From Rhizobium sp. LC145 (GTDB taxonomy: Bacteria > Pseudomonadota > Alphaproteobacteria > Rhizobiales > Rhizobiaceae): a stretch of 64,000 nucleotides of DNA. Made by a program: the position numbers and the translations under genes. The notes under the pieces were generated by a model that did no database searches, was not told where the DNA came from, and worked only from the letters and a program-made list of their open reading frames with translations. Shown piece after piece: positions 55,321 through 63,998 of this stretch (its first letter is position 1; each line of letters opens with the position of its first letter). The stretch spans positions 62,001 to 126,000 of the forward strand of contig NZ_LBHV01000003.1 of the NCBI RefSeq assembly GCF_001005825.1, read 5' to 3'.

Positions 55321-56160
55321 ATGTCGAAAGCACGCTTTTCCCCGACCCGCTCCGCATTCGTTCACCTGGCGCTGATCGCCTATACGCTGGTTGCGCTCTT
55401 CCCCGTCTTCCTGACGATCGTGAACTCGTTCAAGAACCGCAACGCGATCTTCCGCGAGCCGATGTCGCTACCCACCCCGTCGAACTTCAGCCTGATCGGC
55501 TATGAAACGGTGCTGAGCCAGGGGAATTTCCTCGGCTACTTCCAGAACAGCTTCATCGTCACCGTGGCTTCGATCGCGCTGGTGCTGCTGTTCGGCGCCA
55601 TGGCGGCTTTCGCGCTTTCCGAATACCGCTTCCGTGGCAACACGCTGATGGGCCTCTATCTCGCGCTCGGCATCATGATCCCGATCCGCCTCGGCACCGT
55701 CGCGATCCTCCAGGGCATGGTGGCAAGCGGTCTCGTCAACACGCTGACAGGGCTGATCCTGGTCTATACGGCGCAAGGATTGCCGCTTGCGGTGTTCATC
55801 CTGTCGGAATTCATGCGTACGGTTTCCGACGACCTGAAGAATGCCGGCCGCATCGACGGGCTTTCCGAATACGCCATTTTCTTCCGCCTCGTCCTGCCGC
55901 TGGTTCGTCCGGCCATGGCGACGGTCGCGGTCTTCACCATGATCCCGATCTGGAACGATCTCTGGTTTCCGCTGATCCTGGCGCCCGGAGAAAGCACCAA
56001 GACGGTCACGCTCGGCGCCCAGATGTTCATCGGCCAGTTCGTCATCAACTGGAATGCGGTGCTGTCGGCGCTCTCGCTTGCTATCCTGCCGGTCCTCGTC
56101 CTCTATGTCATCTTCTCGCGGCAATTGATCCGCGGCATCACCTCCGGAGCCGTGAAGTGA
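55321..56160 (+). CDS. Sugar ABC transporter permease 2 (MalG-like)
   Basis: A 279-residue permease with six hydrophobic segments and the EAA motif SDDLKNAGRIDGLSEYAIFFRLVLPLVRPA. It follows permease 1 by 8 bases with ribosome-binding site GAGGTCGG and overlaps the oxidoreductase gene by four bases (GTGA). Confidence 0.94.
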   Translation: MSKARFSPTRSAFVHLALIAYTLVALFPVFLTIVNSFKNRNAIFREPMSLPTPSNFSLIGYETVLSQGNFLGYFQNSFIVTVASIALVLLFGAMAAFALSEYRFRGNTLMGLYLALGIMIPIRLGTVAILQGMVASGLVNTLTGLILVYTAQGLPLAVFILSEFMRTVSDDLKNAGRIDGLSEYAIFFRLVLPLVRPAMATVAVFTMIPIWNDLWFPLILAPGESTKTVTLGAQMFIGQFVINWNAVLSALSLAILPVLVLYVIFSRQLIRGITSGAVK

Positions 56161-57221
56161 CGTCATCCGAAAAACCGATCCGCGTCCTCGTGGCAGGTCT
56201 CGGCAATATGGGGCGAAGCCATGCGCTCGCCTATCATCGCAATCCGGGCTTCGAGATCGTCGGTCTGGTGAACCGTTCGGCAGTCGCCCTGCCGGAGGAG
56301 CTGCGGGGCTATGAGATCCACCCCCGCTTCGAGGATGCGCTGGCCGAGCTGAAACCGGACCTCTGCTCCATCAATACCTATTCCGATACCCATGCGGATT
56401 ATGCGGTGATGGCTTTCGAGGCAGGTTGCCACGTCTTCGTGGAAAAGCCGCTTGCCACCACGGTTGCCGATGCGGAGCGCGTCGTCGCGGCAGCGGAAAA
56501 GCACGGCCGCAAGTTGGTGATCGGCTATATCCTGCGCCATCACCCCTCTTGGATGCGCCTGATCGCAGAGGCCCGCAAGCTTGGGCCGCCTTACGTTTTC
56601 CGCATGAATCTCAATCAGCAGTCCAGCGGCCCGACATGGGAAACGCACAAGGCGCTGATGCGGACGACCAGCCCGATCGTCGATTGCGGCGTGCACTACG
56701 TCGATGTGATGTGCCAGATCACCGATGCAAGGCCCGTGCAGGTACGCGGCATGGGGCTGAGGCTCTCGGACGATATCGCGCCGAATATGTATAATTACGG
56801 CCATCTGCAGGTGATGTTCGAAGACGGCTCGGTCGGCTGGTATGAGGCGGGCTGGGGCCCGATGATCTCGGAAACTGCCTTCTTCGTGAAGGATGTCATG
56901 TCGCCCAAGGGCTCCGTCTCCATCGTCATGGACCCGAACATCAGGTCCGACGACATCGATGCTCATACCAAGACCTCGATGATCCGCGTCCATGATGCCG
57001 AGACGGGTCCGGATGGCCGCTTCCTGCGGCCCGACGAGCATCTCGCCATGGAAGGCGAACCGGGCCATCAGGATCTCTGCGATCTCGAACAGGCCTATGT
57101 GTTGAAGGCCATCCGTGAAGACATCGATCTTAGCCGGCACATGAACGATGCCGTGCAGTCGCTCCGCATCTGCCTTGCCGCGGATGAGAGCGTTCGCACC
57201 GGCACGCCGATCTTTCTTTAA
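56157..57221 (+). CDS. Gfo/Idh/MocA-family oxidoreductase
   Basis: A 354-residue NAD(P)-dependent sugar dehydrogenase family member. The Rossmann motif is VLVAGLGNMGRSHALAY, the family EKP motif is FVEKPLATTV, and the conserved catalytic His is in DCGVHYVDVM. It begins with GTG overlapping the permease stop codon. The substrate is unknown. Embedded between permease and ATPase genes of the murQ operon, it probably modifies the imported sugar or an anhydro form, which makes it the least explained enzyme of the cluster. Confidence 0.9.
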   Translation: MTSSEKPIRVLVAGLGNMGRSHALAYHRNPGFEIVGLVNRSAVALPEELRGYEIHPRFEDALAELKPDLCSINTYSDTHADYAVMAFEAGCHVFVEKPLATTVADAERVVAAAEKHGRKLVIGYILRHHPSWMRLIAEARKLGPPYVFRMNLNQQSSGPTWETHKALMRTTSPIVDCGVHYVDVMCQITDARPVQVRGMGLRLSDDIAPNMYNYGHLQVMFEDGSVGWYEAGWGPMISETAFFVKDVMSPKGSVSIVMDPNIRSDDIDAHTKTSMIRVHDAETGPDGRFLRPDEHLAMEGEPGHQDLCDLEQAYVLKAIREDIDLSRHMNDAVQSLRICLAADESVRTGTPIFL

Positions 57222-57233
57222 AGGAAAACGCTT

Positions 57234-58247
57234 TTGGGTTCGCTGCAGCTTAATTCCATCCGCAAGGCCTTCGGCAGCCACGAGGTGCTGAAGGGGATCG
57301 ACCTCGAAGTCGAGGATGGCGAATTTGTGATCTTCGTCGGCCCCTCCGGCTGCGGCAAGTCCACGCTCCTGCGCGTCATTGCAGGCCTTGAGGATGCGAG
57401 TTCCGGCAGCGTGCGGATCGACGGCCGGGAGGTCTCCGTCACTCCGCCGGCGAAGCGTGGCATCGCCATGGTGTTCCAGTCCTACGCGCTTTATCCGCAC
57501 CTTTCGGTGAAGGACAATATGGGCCTCGGTTTGAAGCAGGCCGGCACGGAGAAGGCCGAGATCGACGCACGCGTCGCCAAGGCGTCCTCCATGCTCTCGC
57601 TCGATCCCTATCTGGCCCGCCGGCCGGCGGAACTCTCCGGCGGTCAGCGTCAGCGCGTCGCCATCGGCCGCGCCATCGTGCGCGAGCCGAAGCTCTTCCT
57701 GTTCGACGAGCCGCTCTCGAACCTGGATGCGGCGCTGCGCGTCCAGACACGGCTGGAGATCGCCGGGCTGCACCGGAGACTGAAGGCGACAATGATCTAC
57801 GTCACCCATGATCAGGTGGAGGCGATGACGCTTGCCGACAAGATCGTCGTGCTGAACGCCGGAGCGATCGAACAGGTCGGCTCGCCCATGGATCTCTACA
57901 ACAGGCCGGCCAATCTCTTCGTCGCCGGCTTCATCGGCTCGCCGCAAATGAATTTCATTCCCGCCGAGCGGCTCGGCCAGTCGGGTGCCCAAGGGGGAAC
58001 AAAGACGATTGGTATCCGGCCGGAGCATATTTCGCTTTCACGCGAAAGCGGCGAGTGGAAGGGCAAGGTGATTCACGTGGAGCACCTCGGCGCAGACACC
58101 ATCGTCTATCTCGAAACCGAAACGACCGGCCTTCTGACCGTCCGCCTCTTCGGCGAACACGCTCATGCGCCGGACGACGTGGTTTTCGCCACCCCGGACA
58201 ACGCGAGCATCCACCGCTTCGACGCGGATGGGAAGGCGATCGTCTGA
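57234..58247 (+). CDS. Sugar ABC transporter ATP-binding protein (UgpC/MalK type)
   Basis: A 337-residue ATPase with Walker [11 protein letters not shown]-loop [10 protein letters not shown], signature [14 protein letters not shown], Walker [14 protein letters not shown] and the H-loop [11 protein letters not shown]-terminal TOBE region follows from about residue 240 ([13 protein letters not shown] and GIRPEHISL). The start is TTG at 57234 with AAAGGAAAA upstream. It completes the ABC importer and is followed by a hairpin. Confidence 0.93.
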   Translation: MGSLQLNSIRKAFGSHEVLKGIDLEVEDGEFVIFVGPSGCGKSTLLRVIAGLEDASSGSVRIDGREVSVTPPAKRGIAMVFQSYALYPHLSVKDNMGLGLKQAGTEKAEIDARVAKASSMLSLDPYLARRPAELSGGQRQRVAIGRAIVREPKLFLFDEPLSNLDAALRVQTRLEIAGLHRRLKATMIYVTHDQVEAMTLADKIVVLNAGAIEQVGSPMDLYNRPANLFVAGFIGSPQMNFIPAERLGQSGAQGGTKTIGIRPEHISLSRESGEWKGKVIHVEHLGADTIVYLETETTGLLTVRLFGEHAHAPDDVVFATPDNASIHRFDADGKAIV

Positions 58248-58300
58248 TCCCGCGCTGCGGGCATGCCGGCGTGCTACATCCAAGCCATCTTGCTTGACCG

Positions 58301-58340
58301 CTTGCCGCGTGAACGCGGCAAGCTCTCTTGCGTTTTCATG
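58301..58340 (+). terminator. Hairpin after the sugar-transport operon
   Basis: A 9-bp perfect stem CTTGCCGCG/CGCGGCAAG with TGAA loop lies 53 bases after the ATPase stop codon. TTTTC comes 13 bases after the stem. It is a probable transcript end. Confidence 0.5.
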
Positions 58341-58359
58341 CGCAGGAAGCGGAATCTGA

Positions 58360-58378
58360 CCTGTCTCAAATAGACAGG
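58360..58378 (-). terminator. Small hairpin downstream of tRNA-Ala
   Basis: CCTGTCT/AGACAGG with a 5-base loop, 31 bases beyond the tRNA 3' end on the minus strand. There is no T tract, so a terminator or processing role is tentative. Confidence 0.3.
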
Positions 58379-58408
58379 CGCAACATATCAATATTTTATG
58401 GAAGGATT

Positions 58409-58484
<76 letters not shown>

Positions 58485-58555
58485 ATCAGGGTGGTCCGGT
58501 GTTCTTCCGGTCCTGGGAAACTCGTCGGGGCCGGTGTGCCCTTCGGAGTGGCGGC

Positions 58556-58584
58556 TTATTACTTCCGGTTTTCGCAGAGTGCAA
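58556..58584 (-). promoter_or_regulatory. Candidate promoter of tRNA-Ala
   Basis: On the minus strand TTGCAC (58584-58579) and TAATAA (58561-58556) are 17 bases apart, about 70 bases before the tRNA 5' end. Confidence 0.5.
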
Positions 58585-58598
58585 GCCGAATTTTTTCA

Positions 58599-58628
58599 GC
58601 CCGGCGATTTTTGTTGAGATCGCCGGGC
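58599..58628 (-). terminator. Hairpin after the FYDLN-family gene
   Basis: A 10-bp perfect stem GCCCGGCGAT/ATCGCCGGGC with a 10-base loop is located 12 bases after the stop codon. The run flanking it on the minus strand is A-rich, not T-rich, so efficiency is uncertain. Confidence 0.45.
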
Positions 58629-58640
58629 CGAATGTCTCGA

Positions 58641-59030
58641 TCAGACTTCGTCGTCGTCGCCGGTCACGCCGATGATGCCGGACATATCGTCGTCGTCTTC
58701 GTCCTCGTCGGCCTCGAGGAAGGTATCGTCGTCGTCATCGCCGAGATCGACGTCTTCGTCGTCGCCCATATCCGGAATATCGTCGCCGCCGGAAGCCTCG
58801 TCGCCTTCTTCCAGCGAGACGAGTTCCACTTCCGGATTTTCGGTATCGACTTCCTGAACGTCCTCTTCCTCGGCCTGTTCCATCTTCACGGCGGCGCTGT
58901 TCTCTTCGAAGAAGGAAAGCGGCCAGGACTTGCCGGTATAGGGGGAGACCACCGGATCACGGTTCAGGTCGTAGAACTTCTTGCCGGTATCCGGGTCGGT
59001 ACGTTTGGTTCCGAGTTCCGCTTTTGCCAC
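58641..59030 (-). CDS. FYDLN acid domain protein (TIGR02300 family)
   Basis: A 129-residue protein of unknown function found mainly in Alphaproteobacteria. The N-terminal third AKAELGTKRTDPDTGKKFYDLNRDP is strongly conserved in the family, followed by SPYTGKSWPLSFFEE. The remaining part is extremely acidic, with runs of Asp and Glu, and is likely disordered. The start is GTG at 59030, giving the canonical (M)AKAELG terminus with GAGG upstream. The longer frame from 59084 adds unconserved residues. Confidence 0.9.
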   Translation of the reverse strand: MAKAELGTKRTDPDTGKKFYDLNRDPVVSPYTGKSWPLSFFEENSAAVKMEQAEEEDVQEVDTENPEVELVSLEEGDEASGGDDIPDMGDDEDVDLGDDDDDTFLEADEDEDDDDMSGIIGVTGDDDEV

Positions 59031-59234
59031 AGTCAGAGCCTCATCAGGATGGCCGAATGGATCGGCACGCCGCTTGAGCGGCAATTGTAGGGTGAAAAAT
59101 CTAAGCCGGTCCCCATAAGGCTTGCGCCGTTTGATGTCAAAGACAAACTTTCATGGGTTCCATAACGGCGGCGTGGATGATCTCCGGAGCGCTTTGTGAT
59201 AGGTACCGCCCATCATGAGCGAAGGACGAGACGA

Positions 59235-59876
59235 ATGTATCAGCCACCGCATTTCAGGGAAGAAAATCTCGACACGCAGCACGCGCTGATCCGTGCTCAT
59301 CCTCTCGGGCTTCTGGTCACTGCCGGCAGCTCTGGCCTGATCGCCAATCTCGTGCCGTTCCATTTGGATTCCGCAGCCTCCGCGAAGGGCGTACTGAAAC
59401 TGCATCTCGCCCGCGCCAATGCGCAATGGAAGGACATTCGCGACGGCGCACCGGTTCTCGCCGTTTTCCAGGGTGCCGATTCCTACGTCACGCCTTCCTG
59501 GTACCAGACGAAGCGTGAAACCGGGAAAGTGGTGCCGACCTGGAACTACGCGATCGTGCAGGCGCGTGGGCTCGCGCGGGTGGTCGAGGATGCCGATTGG
59601 CTGCTCGACCAGATCAATGCCATCACGGCGGAGCATGAGGGCTCGCGTGCGGCACCTTGGGCTGTCGGCGATGCTCCGGAGGATTTCATCCGCGCCCAGT
59701 TGAAGGGCATCGTCGGCATCGAAATCGAGATCGCCGAAATTGAAGGCAAGTGGAAGGTCAGCCAGAACAGGCCTGCGGCGGATCGCCAAGGCGTGGCGGA
59801 GGGGCTTGCACAAGCGCCCGGCCAAGGCGATATGGCGGAGCTCGTGCGGCTCTATGGTGCCGCGCGCGAAGCATAG
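59235..59876 (+). CDS. FMN-binding negative regulator, PaiB-like
   Basis: A 213-residue split-barrel flavoprotein of the PaiB group. MYQPPHFREEN at the start, HPLGLLVT, LHLARANAQWKDI, the FQGADSYVTPSWYQTK motif and VPTWNYAIVQARG are all family landmarks. PaiB of Bacillus was described as a negative effector of sporulation and protease genes, but most relatives are uncharacterised FMN-binding proteins. The start at 59235 has GAAGGACGAG upstream. It occupies the slot between the FYDLN gene and cmk where aroA is expected in relatives. Confidence 0.9.
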   Translation: MYQPPHFREENLDTQHALIRAHPLGLLVTAGSSGLIANLVPFHLDSAASAKGVLKLHLARANAQWKDIRDGAPVLAVFQGADSYVTPSWYQTKRETGKVVPTWNYAIVQARGLARVVEDADWLLDQINAITAEHEGSRAAPWAVGDAPEDFIRAQLKGIVGIEIEIAEIEGKWKVSQNRPAADRQGVAEGLAQAPGQGDMAELVRLYGAAREA

Positions 59877-59908
59877 GCCCCCAGGGCCACTAGGAGAATG
59901 TCTGGAAC

Positions 59909-60538
59909 ATGATTATCGCCATCGATGGGCCTGCCGCGGCCGGCAAGGGCACGCTGTCGCGGAGGATCGCTGAGGCCTACGGCTTCCATCACCTGGATAC
60001 CGGGCTCACCTATCGGGCGACCGCCAAGGCCCTGCTCGATGCCGGATTGCCGCTGGACGACGAGCCTGTGGCCGCGGCAATGGCCGGAAAGGTCGAGCTT
60101 TCGAGCCTTGATCGCGATCTGTTGTCCAGCCACGAAGTCGGCGAGGCCGCATCCAGGATCGCTGTCATGCCCTCGGTCCGCCGGGCGCTGGTCGAAGCGC
60201 AGCGTAGCTTTTCGAAGAAAAAGCCGGGCACGGTGCTCGACGGCCGCGATATCGGCACGGTGGTTTGCCCCGAAGCGCCGGTTAAGCTCTACGTGACGGC
60301 TTCGCCGGAGGTGAGGGCAAGGCGCCGTTATGACGAGATCATCGCCAGGGGTGGCGTGGCCGATTACGAGGCGATCTTCTCTGACGTGAAGAAGCGCGAT
60401 GAACGCGACATGGGCCGAACCGACAGCCCGCTGAAGCCGGCAGGCGACGCGCACTTGCTTGATACGTCGGAAATGAGTATAGAGGCGGCGTTTCAGGCCG
60501 CGAAAGCGATCATCGACGCTGTCTTGAAGACGAAATGA
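59909..60538 (+). CDS. cmk: Cytidylate kinase
   Basis: A 209-residue kinase phosphorylating CMP and dCMP. The P-loop is [17 protein letters not shown], followed by [11 protein letters not shown], the [10 protein letters not shown] motif and the lid RRYDEI. It lies 32 bases after the PaiB-like gene and 151 bases before rpsA. The cmk-rpsA pair is widely conserved. Confidence 0.96.
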   Translation: MIIAIDGPAAAGKGTLSRRIAEAYGFHHLDTGLTYRATAKALLDAGLPLDDEPVAAAMAGKVELSSLDRDLLSSHEVGEAASRIAVMPSVRRALVEAQRSFSKKKPGTVLDGRDIGTVVCPEAPVKLYVTASPEVRARRRYDEIIARGGVADYEAIFSDVKKRDERDMGRTDSPLKPAGDAHLLDTSEMSIEAAFQAAKAIIDAVLKTK

Positions 60539-60595
60539 AGACCTGCCGGCTTGCCGGCACGTCGAAAGCCTGCAGTTCAGTCCTCGCGCCGGATT

Positions 60596-60689
60596 GCCTC
60601 TGAAAGAAGAGGCGGACTTGGACTTCGGGCGTGTTTAACACGAACCACCGGCGCATCTGTGTCCTAGACGGACACGATCAGGAGATTTC
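60596..60689 (+). promoter_or_regulatory. Structured rpsA leader
   Basis: Three dyads precede rpsA: GCCTCT/AGAGGC (60596-60613), the 13-base palindrome CGTGTTTAACACG (60630-60642), and the hairpin GTGTCC/GGACAC (60659-60675) that ends just before the AGGAG ribosome-binding site. S1 is known to autoregulate its translation in enterobacteria, so the last hairpin may have that role here by analogy. Confidence 0.45.
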
Positions 60690-62396
60690 ATGTCAGTATC
60701 TAACCCCACGCGGGAGGACTTCGCAGCCCTCCTCGAAGAGTCCTTTTCCAAGACCGATCTCGCCGAAGGCTATGTTGCCAAGGGCATCGTGACCGCGATT
60801 GAAAAGGACGTAGCCGTCGTTGACGTCGGCCTCAAGGTCGAAGGCCGCATCGCTCTCAAGGAGTTCGGCGCCAAGGGCAAGGACGGCACGCTGAAGGTCG
60901 GCGACGAGGTAGAGGTCTATGTCGAGCGCATCGAGAACGCGCTTGGTGAAGCCGTTCTGTCGCGTGAGAAGGCCCGCCGCGAAGAAAGCTGGATCAAGCT
61001 CGAAGCCAAGTTCGAGGCTGGCGAGCGCGTCGAAGGCGTCATCTTCAACCAGGTCAAGGGTGGTTTCACCGTCGATCTCGACGGCGCTGTCGCCTTCCTG
61101 CCGCGTTCGCAGGTGGACATCCGTCCGATCCGCGACGTCACTCCGCTCATGCACAACCCGCAGCCCTTCGAAATCCTCAAGATGGACAAGCGCCGCGGCA
61201 ACATCGTCGTCTCGCGCCGTACGGTTCTCGAAGAGTCCCGCGCCGAGCAGCGTTCTGAAATCGTTCAGAACCTCGAGGAAGGCCAGGTTGTCGAGGGTGT
61301 CGTCAAGAACATCACCGATTACGGTGCGTTCGTCGACCTCGGCGGCATCGACGGCCTGCTGCACGTCACCGACATGGCATGGCGCCGCGTCAACCATCCG
61401 TCGGAAATCCTGAACATCGGCCAGCAGGTCAAGGTTCAGATCATCCGCATCAACCAGGAAACCCACCGCATCTCGCTCGGCATGAAGCAGCTCGAGTCCG
61501 ATCCGTGGGATGGCATCTCGGCCAAGTATCCGGTCGGCAAGAAGATTTCCGGTACCGTCACGAACATCACCGACTACGGTGCGTTCGTCGAGCTGGAGCC
61601 GGGCATCGAAGGCCTGATCCACATCTCCGAAATGTCCTGGACCAAGAAGAACGTCCACCCCGGCAAGATCCTGTCCACGAGCCAGGAAGTCGATGTCGTC
61701 GTTCTCGAAGTCGATCCGACCAAGCGCCGCATTTCGCTCGGCCTCAAGCAGACGCTGGAAAATCCGTGGCAGGCATTCGCCTACTCACATCCGGCCGGCA
61801 CTGAAGTTGAAGGCGAAGTCAAGAACAAGACCGAATTCGGCCTGTTCATTGGCCTCGAAGGCGATGTCGACGGCATGGTTCACCTCTCCGACCTCGACTG
61901 GAACCGTCCGGGCGAACAGGTCATCGAGGAGTTCAACAAGGGTGACGTCGTCAAGGCTGTCGTTCTCGATGTGGACGTCGAGAAGGAGCGCATCTCGCTC
62001 GGCATCAAGCAGCTCGGCCGTGACGCGGTCGGTGAAGCTGCCGCTTCCGGCGAACTGCGCAAGAACGCGGTCGTTTCCTGCGAAGTCATCGGCGTCAACG
62101 ACGGTGGCGTGGAAGTGAAGCTCGTCAACCACGAAGACATCACCTCCTTCATCCGCCGCAACGACCTGGCACGCGATCGCGACGATCAGCGTCCGGAGCG
62201 TTTCTCGGTTGGCCAGGTTTTCGACGCCCGCGTCGTCAACTGGTCCAAGAAGGACCGCAAGGTCATGCTGTCGATCAAGGCTCTCGAGATCGCGGAAGAG
62301 AAGGAAGCCGTCGCTCAGTTCGGCTCGTCCGACTCGGGCGCGTCGCTCGGCGACATTCTCGGTGCGGCTCTGAAGAACCGCAACAGCGCCGAGTAA
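60690..62396 (+). CDS. rpsA: 30S ribosomal protein S1
   Basis: A 568-residue protein with six S1 (OB-fold) repeats that binds mRNA leaders on the small subunit. The repeats start near residues 28 (GIVTAIEKDVAVVDVG), 114, 200 (GVVKNITDYGAFVDLGG), 285 (GTVTNITDYGAFVELE), 372 and 458. The third and fourth are the most canonical. The ATG at 60690 follows CAGGAG. It is followed by a strong terminator. Confidence 0.97.
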   Translation: MSVSNPTREDFAALLEESFSKTDLAEGYVAKGIVTAIEKDVAVVDVGLKVEGRIALKEFGAKGKDGTLKVGDEVEVYVERIENALGEAVLSREKARREESWIKLEAKFEAGERVEGVIFNQVKGGFTVDLDGAVAFLPRSQVDIRPIRDVTPLMHNPQPFEILKMDKRRGNIVVSRRTVLEESRAEQRSEIVQNLEEGQVVEGVVKNITDYGAFVDLGGIDGLLHVTDMAWRRVNHPSEILNIGQQVKVQIIRINQETHRISLGMKQLESDPWDGISAKYPVGKKISGTVTNITDYGAFVELEPGIEGLIHISEMSWTKKNVHPGKILSTSQEVDVVVLEVDPTKRRISLGLKQTLENPWQAFAYSHPAGTEVEGEVKNKTEFGLFIGLEGDVDGMVHLSDLDWNRPGEQVIEEFNKGDVVKAVVLDVDVEKERISLGIKQLGRDAVGEAAASGELRKNAVVSCEVIGVNDGGVEVKLVNHEDITSFIRRNDLARDRDDQRPERFSVGQVFDARVVNWSKKDRKVMLSIKALEIAEEKEAVAQFGSSDSGASLGDILGAALKNRNSAE

Positions 62397-62412
62397 TCAG
62401 CGTTTGAAAAGA

Positions 62413-62447
62413 ACAAAAACCGCCGGATGCAAGTCCGGCGGTTTTTT
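62413..62447. terminator. Bidirectional terminator after rpsA
   Basis: A 9-bp stem ACCGCCGGA/TCCGGCGGT with a 6-base loop is flanked by AAAAA before and TTTTTT after, so it works as an intrinsic terminator for rpsA and potentially for the opposing gene. Confidence 0.9.
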
Positions 62448-62460
62448 ATTGTCTTGGTAT

Positions 62461-62511
62461 CTCGTCCTCGGGTGATCCTCGGGCTAAATCGGAGGATCAC
62501 CCGAGGACGAG
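62461..62511. repeat. 20-bp perfect inverted repeat
   Basis: Arm 62461-62480 and arm 62492-62511 are perfectly complementary across the 11-base loop GGGCTAAATCG. The wording (CTCGTCCTCGGGTGATCC) resembles small repeats dispersed in rhizobial intergenic regions. It lies 2 bases from the stop codon of the converging hypothetical gene and could also stop or protect that transcript. Confidence 0.65.
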
Positions 62512-62513
62512 GA

Positions 62514-63998
62514 TCAGGACCAGCCGGCCATCCGCAAGTAGTAATCTTGCGCCTGCACCGCCGCATCCGCTTCCTGGACGGATGGATCACCCTCTCCTTC
62601 GCCGGCTTCCTCCTGGCCGGTTTCCTCGTCATGGCGATTGAAGCCGCCCTGTCCCGAAGATTGCTGTTCGCCGTCTTCGTCGGTCCGGTCCACTTGCCGT
62701 GCCGTCGGCTCTTCGGCTTCCGGTTCCTCGGCTGCCGGCGGGTAGGCGACATAGGGGAGTGCCAATCCTTCGCGAATGGCTGCGGCCGCGAGTTGCTGCA
62801 GCATTGCTCCCTGCTGCGCGATGAGTTCCGCCATGGCCGGTAGTCCGGCCTTGGCGCCCTCGGCAAGTCCGGCCGGCCTTCTCATTGGATCGGATGCGTT
62901 TTCACCGGTTGGAGGATTGCGGTTTGCGCGTCCTGCGGGCTCCTCATCGGCAAGGGGCGTGGCATGGGCTTGTGTTTCGGGAGTATCGATCGAGCTGGCC
63001 TGGGGCGGGAATGCACCGGCGCGAAGCGGCCTTGCCTCGCCCTCTCCGGAAAGCGCCTCCGTCAGCCATTCTGTCAGGGCTGTGAGCGCCAGCCGTTCGG
63101 GATCGTAGGGCACCCGTTGCGGATGGCGTGCCTGCTCCGGTTCGGCGGAACGCTGCGACATGCGGATGAGCGCGGGCGCGTCATAGAGCACCGCCGACGA
63201 TGGAGGCGACGGACGAGCGCCTGCAGATGCTTTTCCAGTGATACGCTCTTCGCCTGTGATTCCAACGGCGCCATTGCCGCTTGCCCGGGCGGGGGAATTG
63301 CCCTCGTTCGAATGGGGCGGAGCTTCGACCGTTTCGGGCTTCGCGGCTCCGGTTCTTGCCGGCACAGTCTGGACCGCGCCCGGCACCGGTTTCGTCGGGA
63401 GGGATGTCTCCATCGCCCTTTGCCCTGGAGCTTCAACATCTCCGCCGCCGGAAGCTCCGCCCAGAACCCTCTGGGATTGAAGGAGGAGCTTTTCCCCGCG
63501 GGCGGCCCCAATATCTACAGGAGAGGCCCTATCTACGGAAGAGGCCGCGCCCGCGCCGGGCGGTCGTGCTTCTCCCGCTGCATTCGCCGTAGGGCTGGGT
63601 GTTGTGCTGCCGGTAGCTGCCGAACCGGTCGCTGGAGGCGGGATCGGGGATGGCGGCCGGGCAGAGGAACCGAGCAGAAGCGTGGTTCCCGCATTCTGGC
63701 GATAGGAACTGGCGACAGCTCTTGCGGCGAGGTCACGCCCGAGGAATTGAGCCAATTCCATGCGAAGGCTGAGTTGCGCCGCCTCGGGACCTGCCGGGTT
63801 CTTGAGTATTTCGGCAAGCAGGCGCAGTGGAATACCTTTGACTATCTGGTTGAGGCTGCGCTCCAGCGCCGCCCGATCGGCTGGGCTCAAGGCGCGGATG
63901 GCTTCCGCCAGCCGTTGAGCGTAATCGGCGAGCGGTTCGCCTTCCTGCCGATCGATCTTCAGGAGCTTGCCGATTGTCTCGGCAAGGACGGATAGCCC
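62514..63998 (-). CDS. Hypothetical low-complexity protein (5' truncated by window edge)
   Basis: The minus-strand frame stays open to the window edge, so the N-terminus is missing and at least 494 residues remain. The visible part begins with a helical region (LAETIGKLLKIDRQEGEPLADYAQRLAEAIRA, then LSPADRAALERSLNQIVKGIPLRLLAEILKNP), passes through a long Pro/Ala/Gly/Ser-rich section and ends in an acidic, Gln/Glu-rich segment and QAQDYYLRMAGWS. I do not recognise it. A TTG at 63890 could serve as an internal start but the upstream codons look coding. It converges on rpsA. Confidence 0.6.
   Translation of the reverse strand, partial: GLSVLAETIGKLLKIDRQEGEPLADYAQRLAEAIRALSPADRAALERSLNQIVKGIPLRLLAEILKNPAGPEAAQLSLRMELAQFLGRDLAARAVASSYRQNAGTTLLLGSSARPPSPIPPPATGSAATGSTTPSPTANAAGEARPPGAGAASSVDRASPVDIGAARGEKLLLQSQRVLGGASGGGDVEAPGQRAMETSLPTKPVPGAVQTVPARTGAAKPETVEAPPHSNEGNSPARASGNGAVGITGEERITGKASAGARPSPPSSAVLYDAPALIRMSQRSAEPEQARHPQRVPYDPERLALTALTEWLTEALSGEGEARPLRAGAFPPQASSIDTPETQAHATPLADEEPAGRANRNPPTGENASDPMRRPAGLAEGAKAGLPAMAELIAQQGAMLQQLAAAAIREGLALPYVAYPPAAEEPEAEEPTARQVDRTDEDGEQQSSGQGGFNRHDEETGQEEAGEGEGDPSVQEADAAVQAQDYYLRMAGWS

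Noticed and set aside
56163-58028. Long open frame antisense to the oxidoreductase and ATPase genes (621 codons)
   Set aside because: It crosses the boundary of two well-supported genes and shows no family features.
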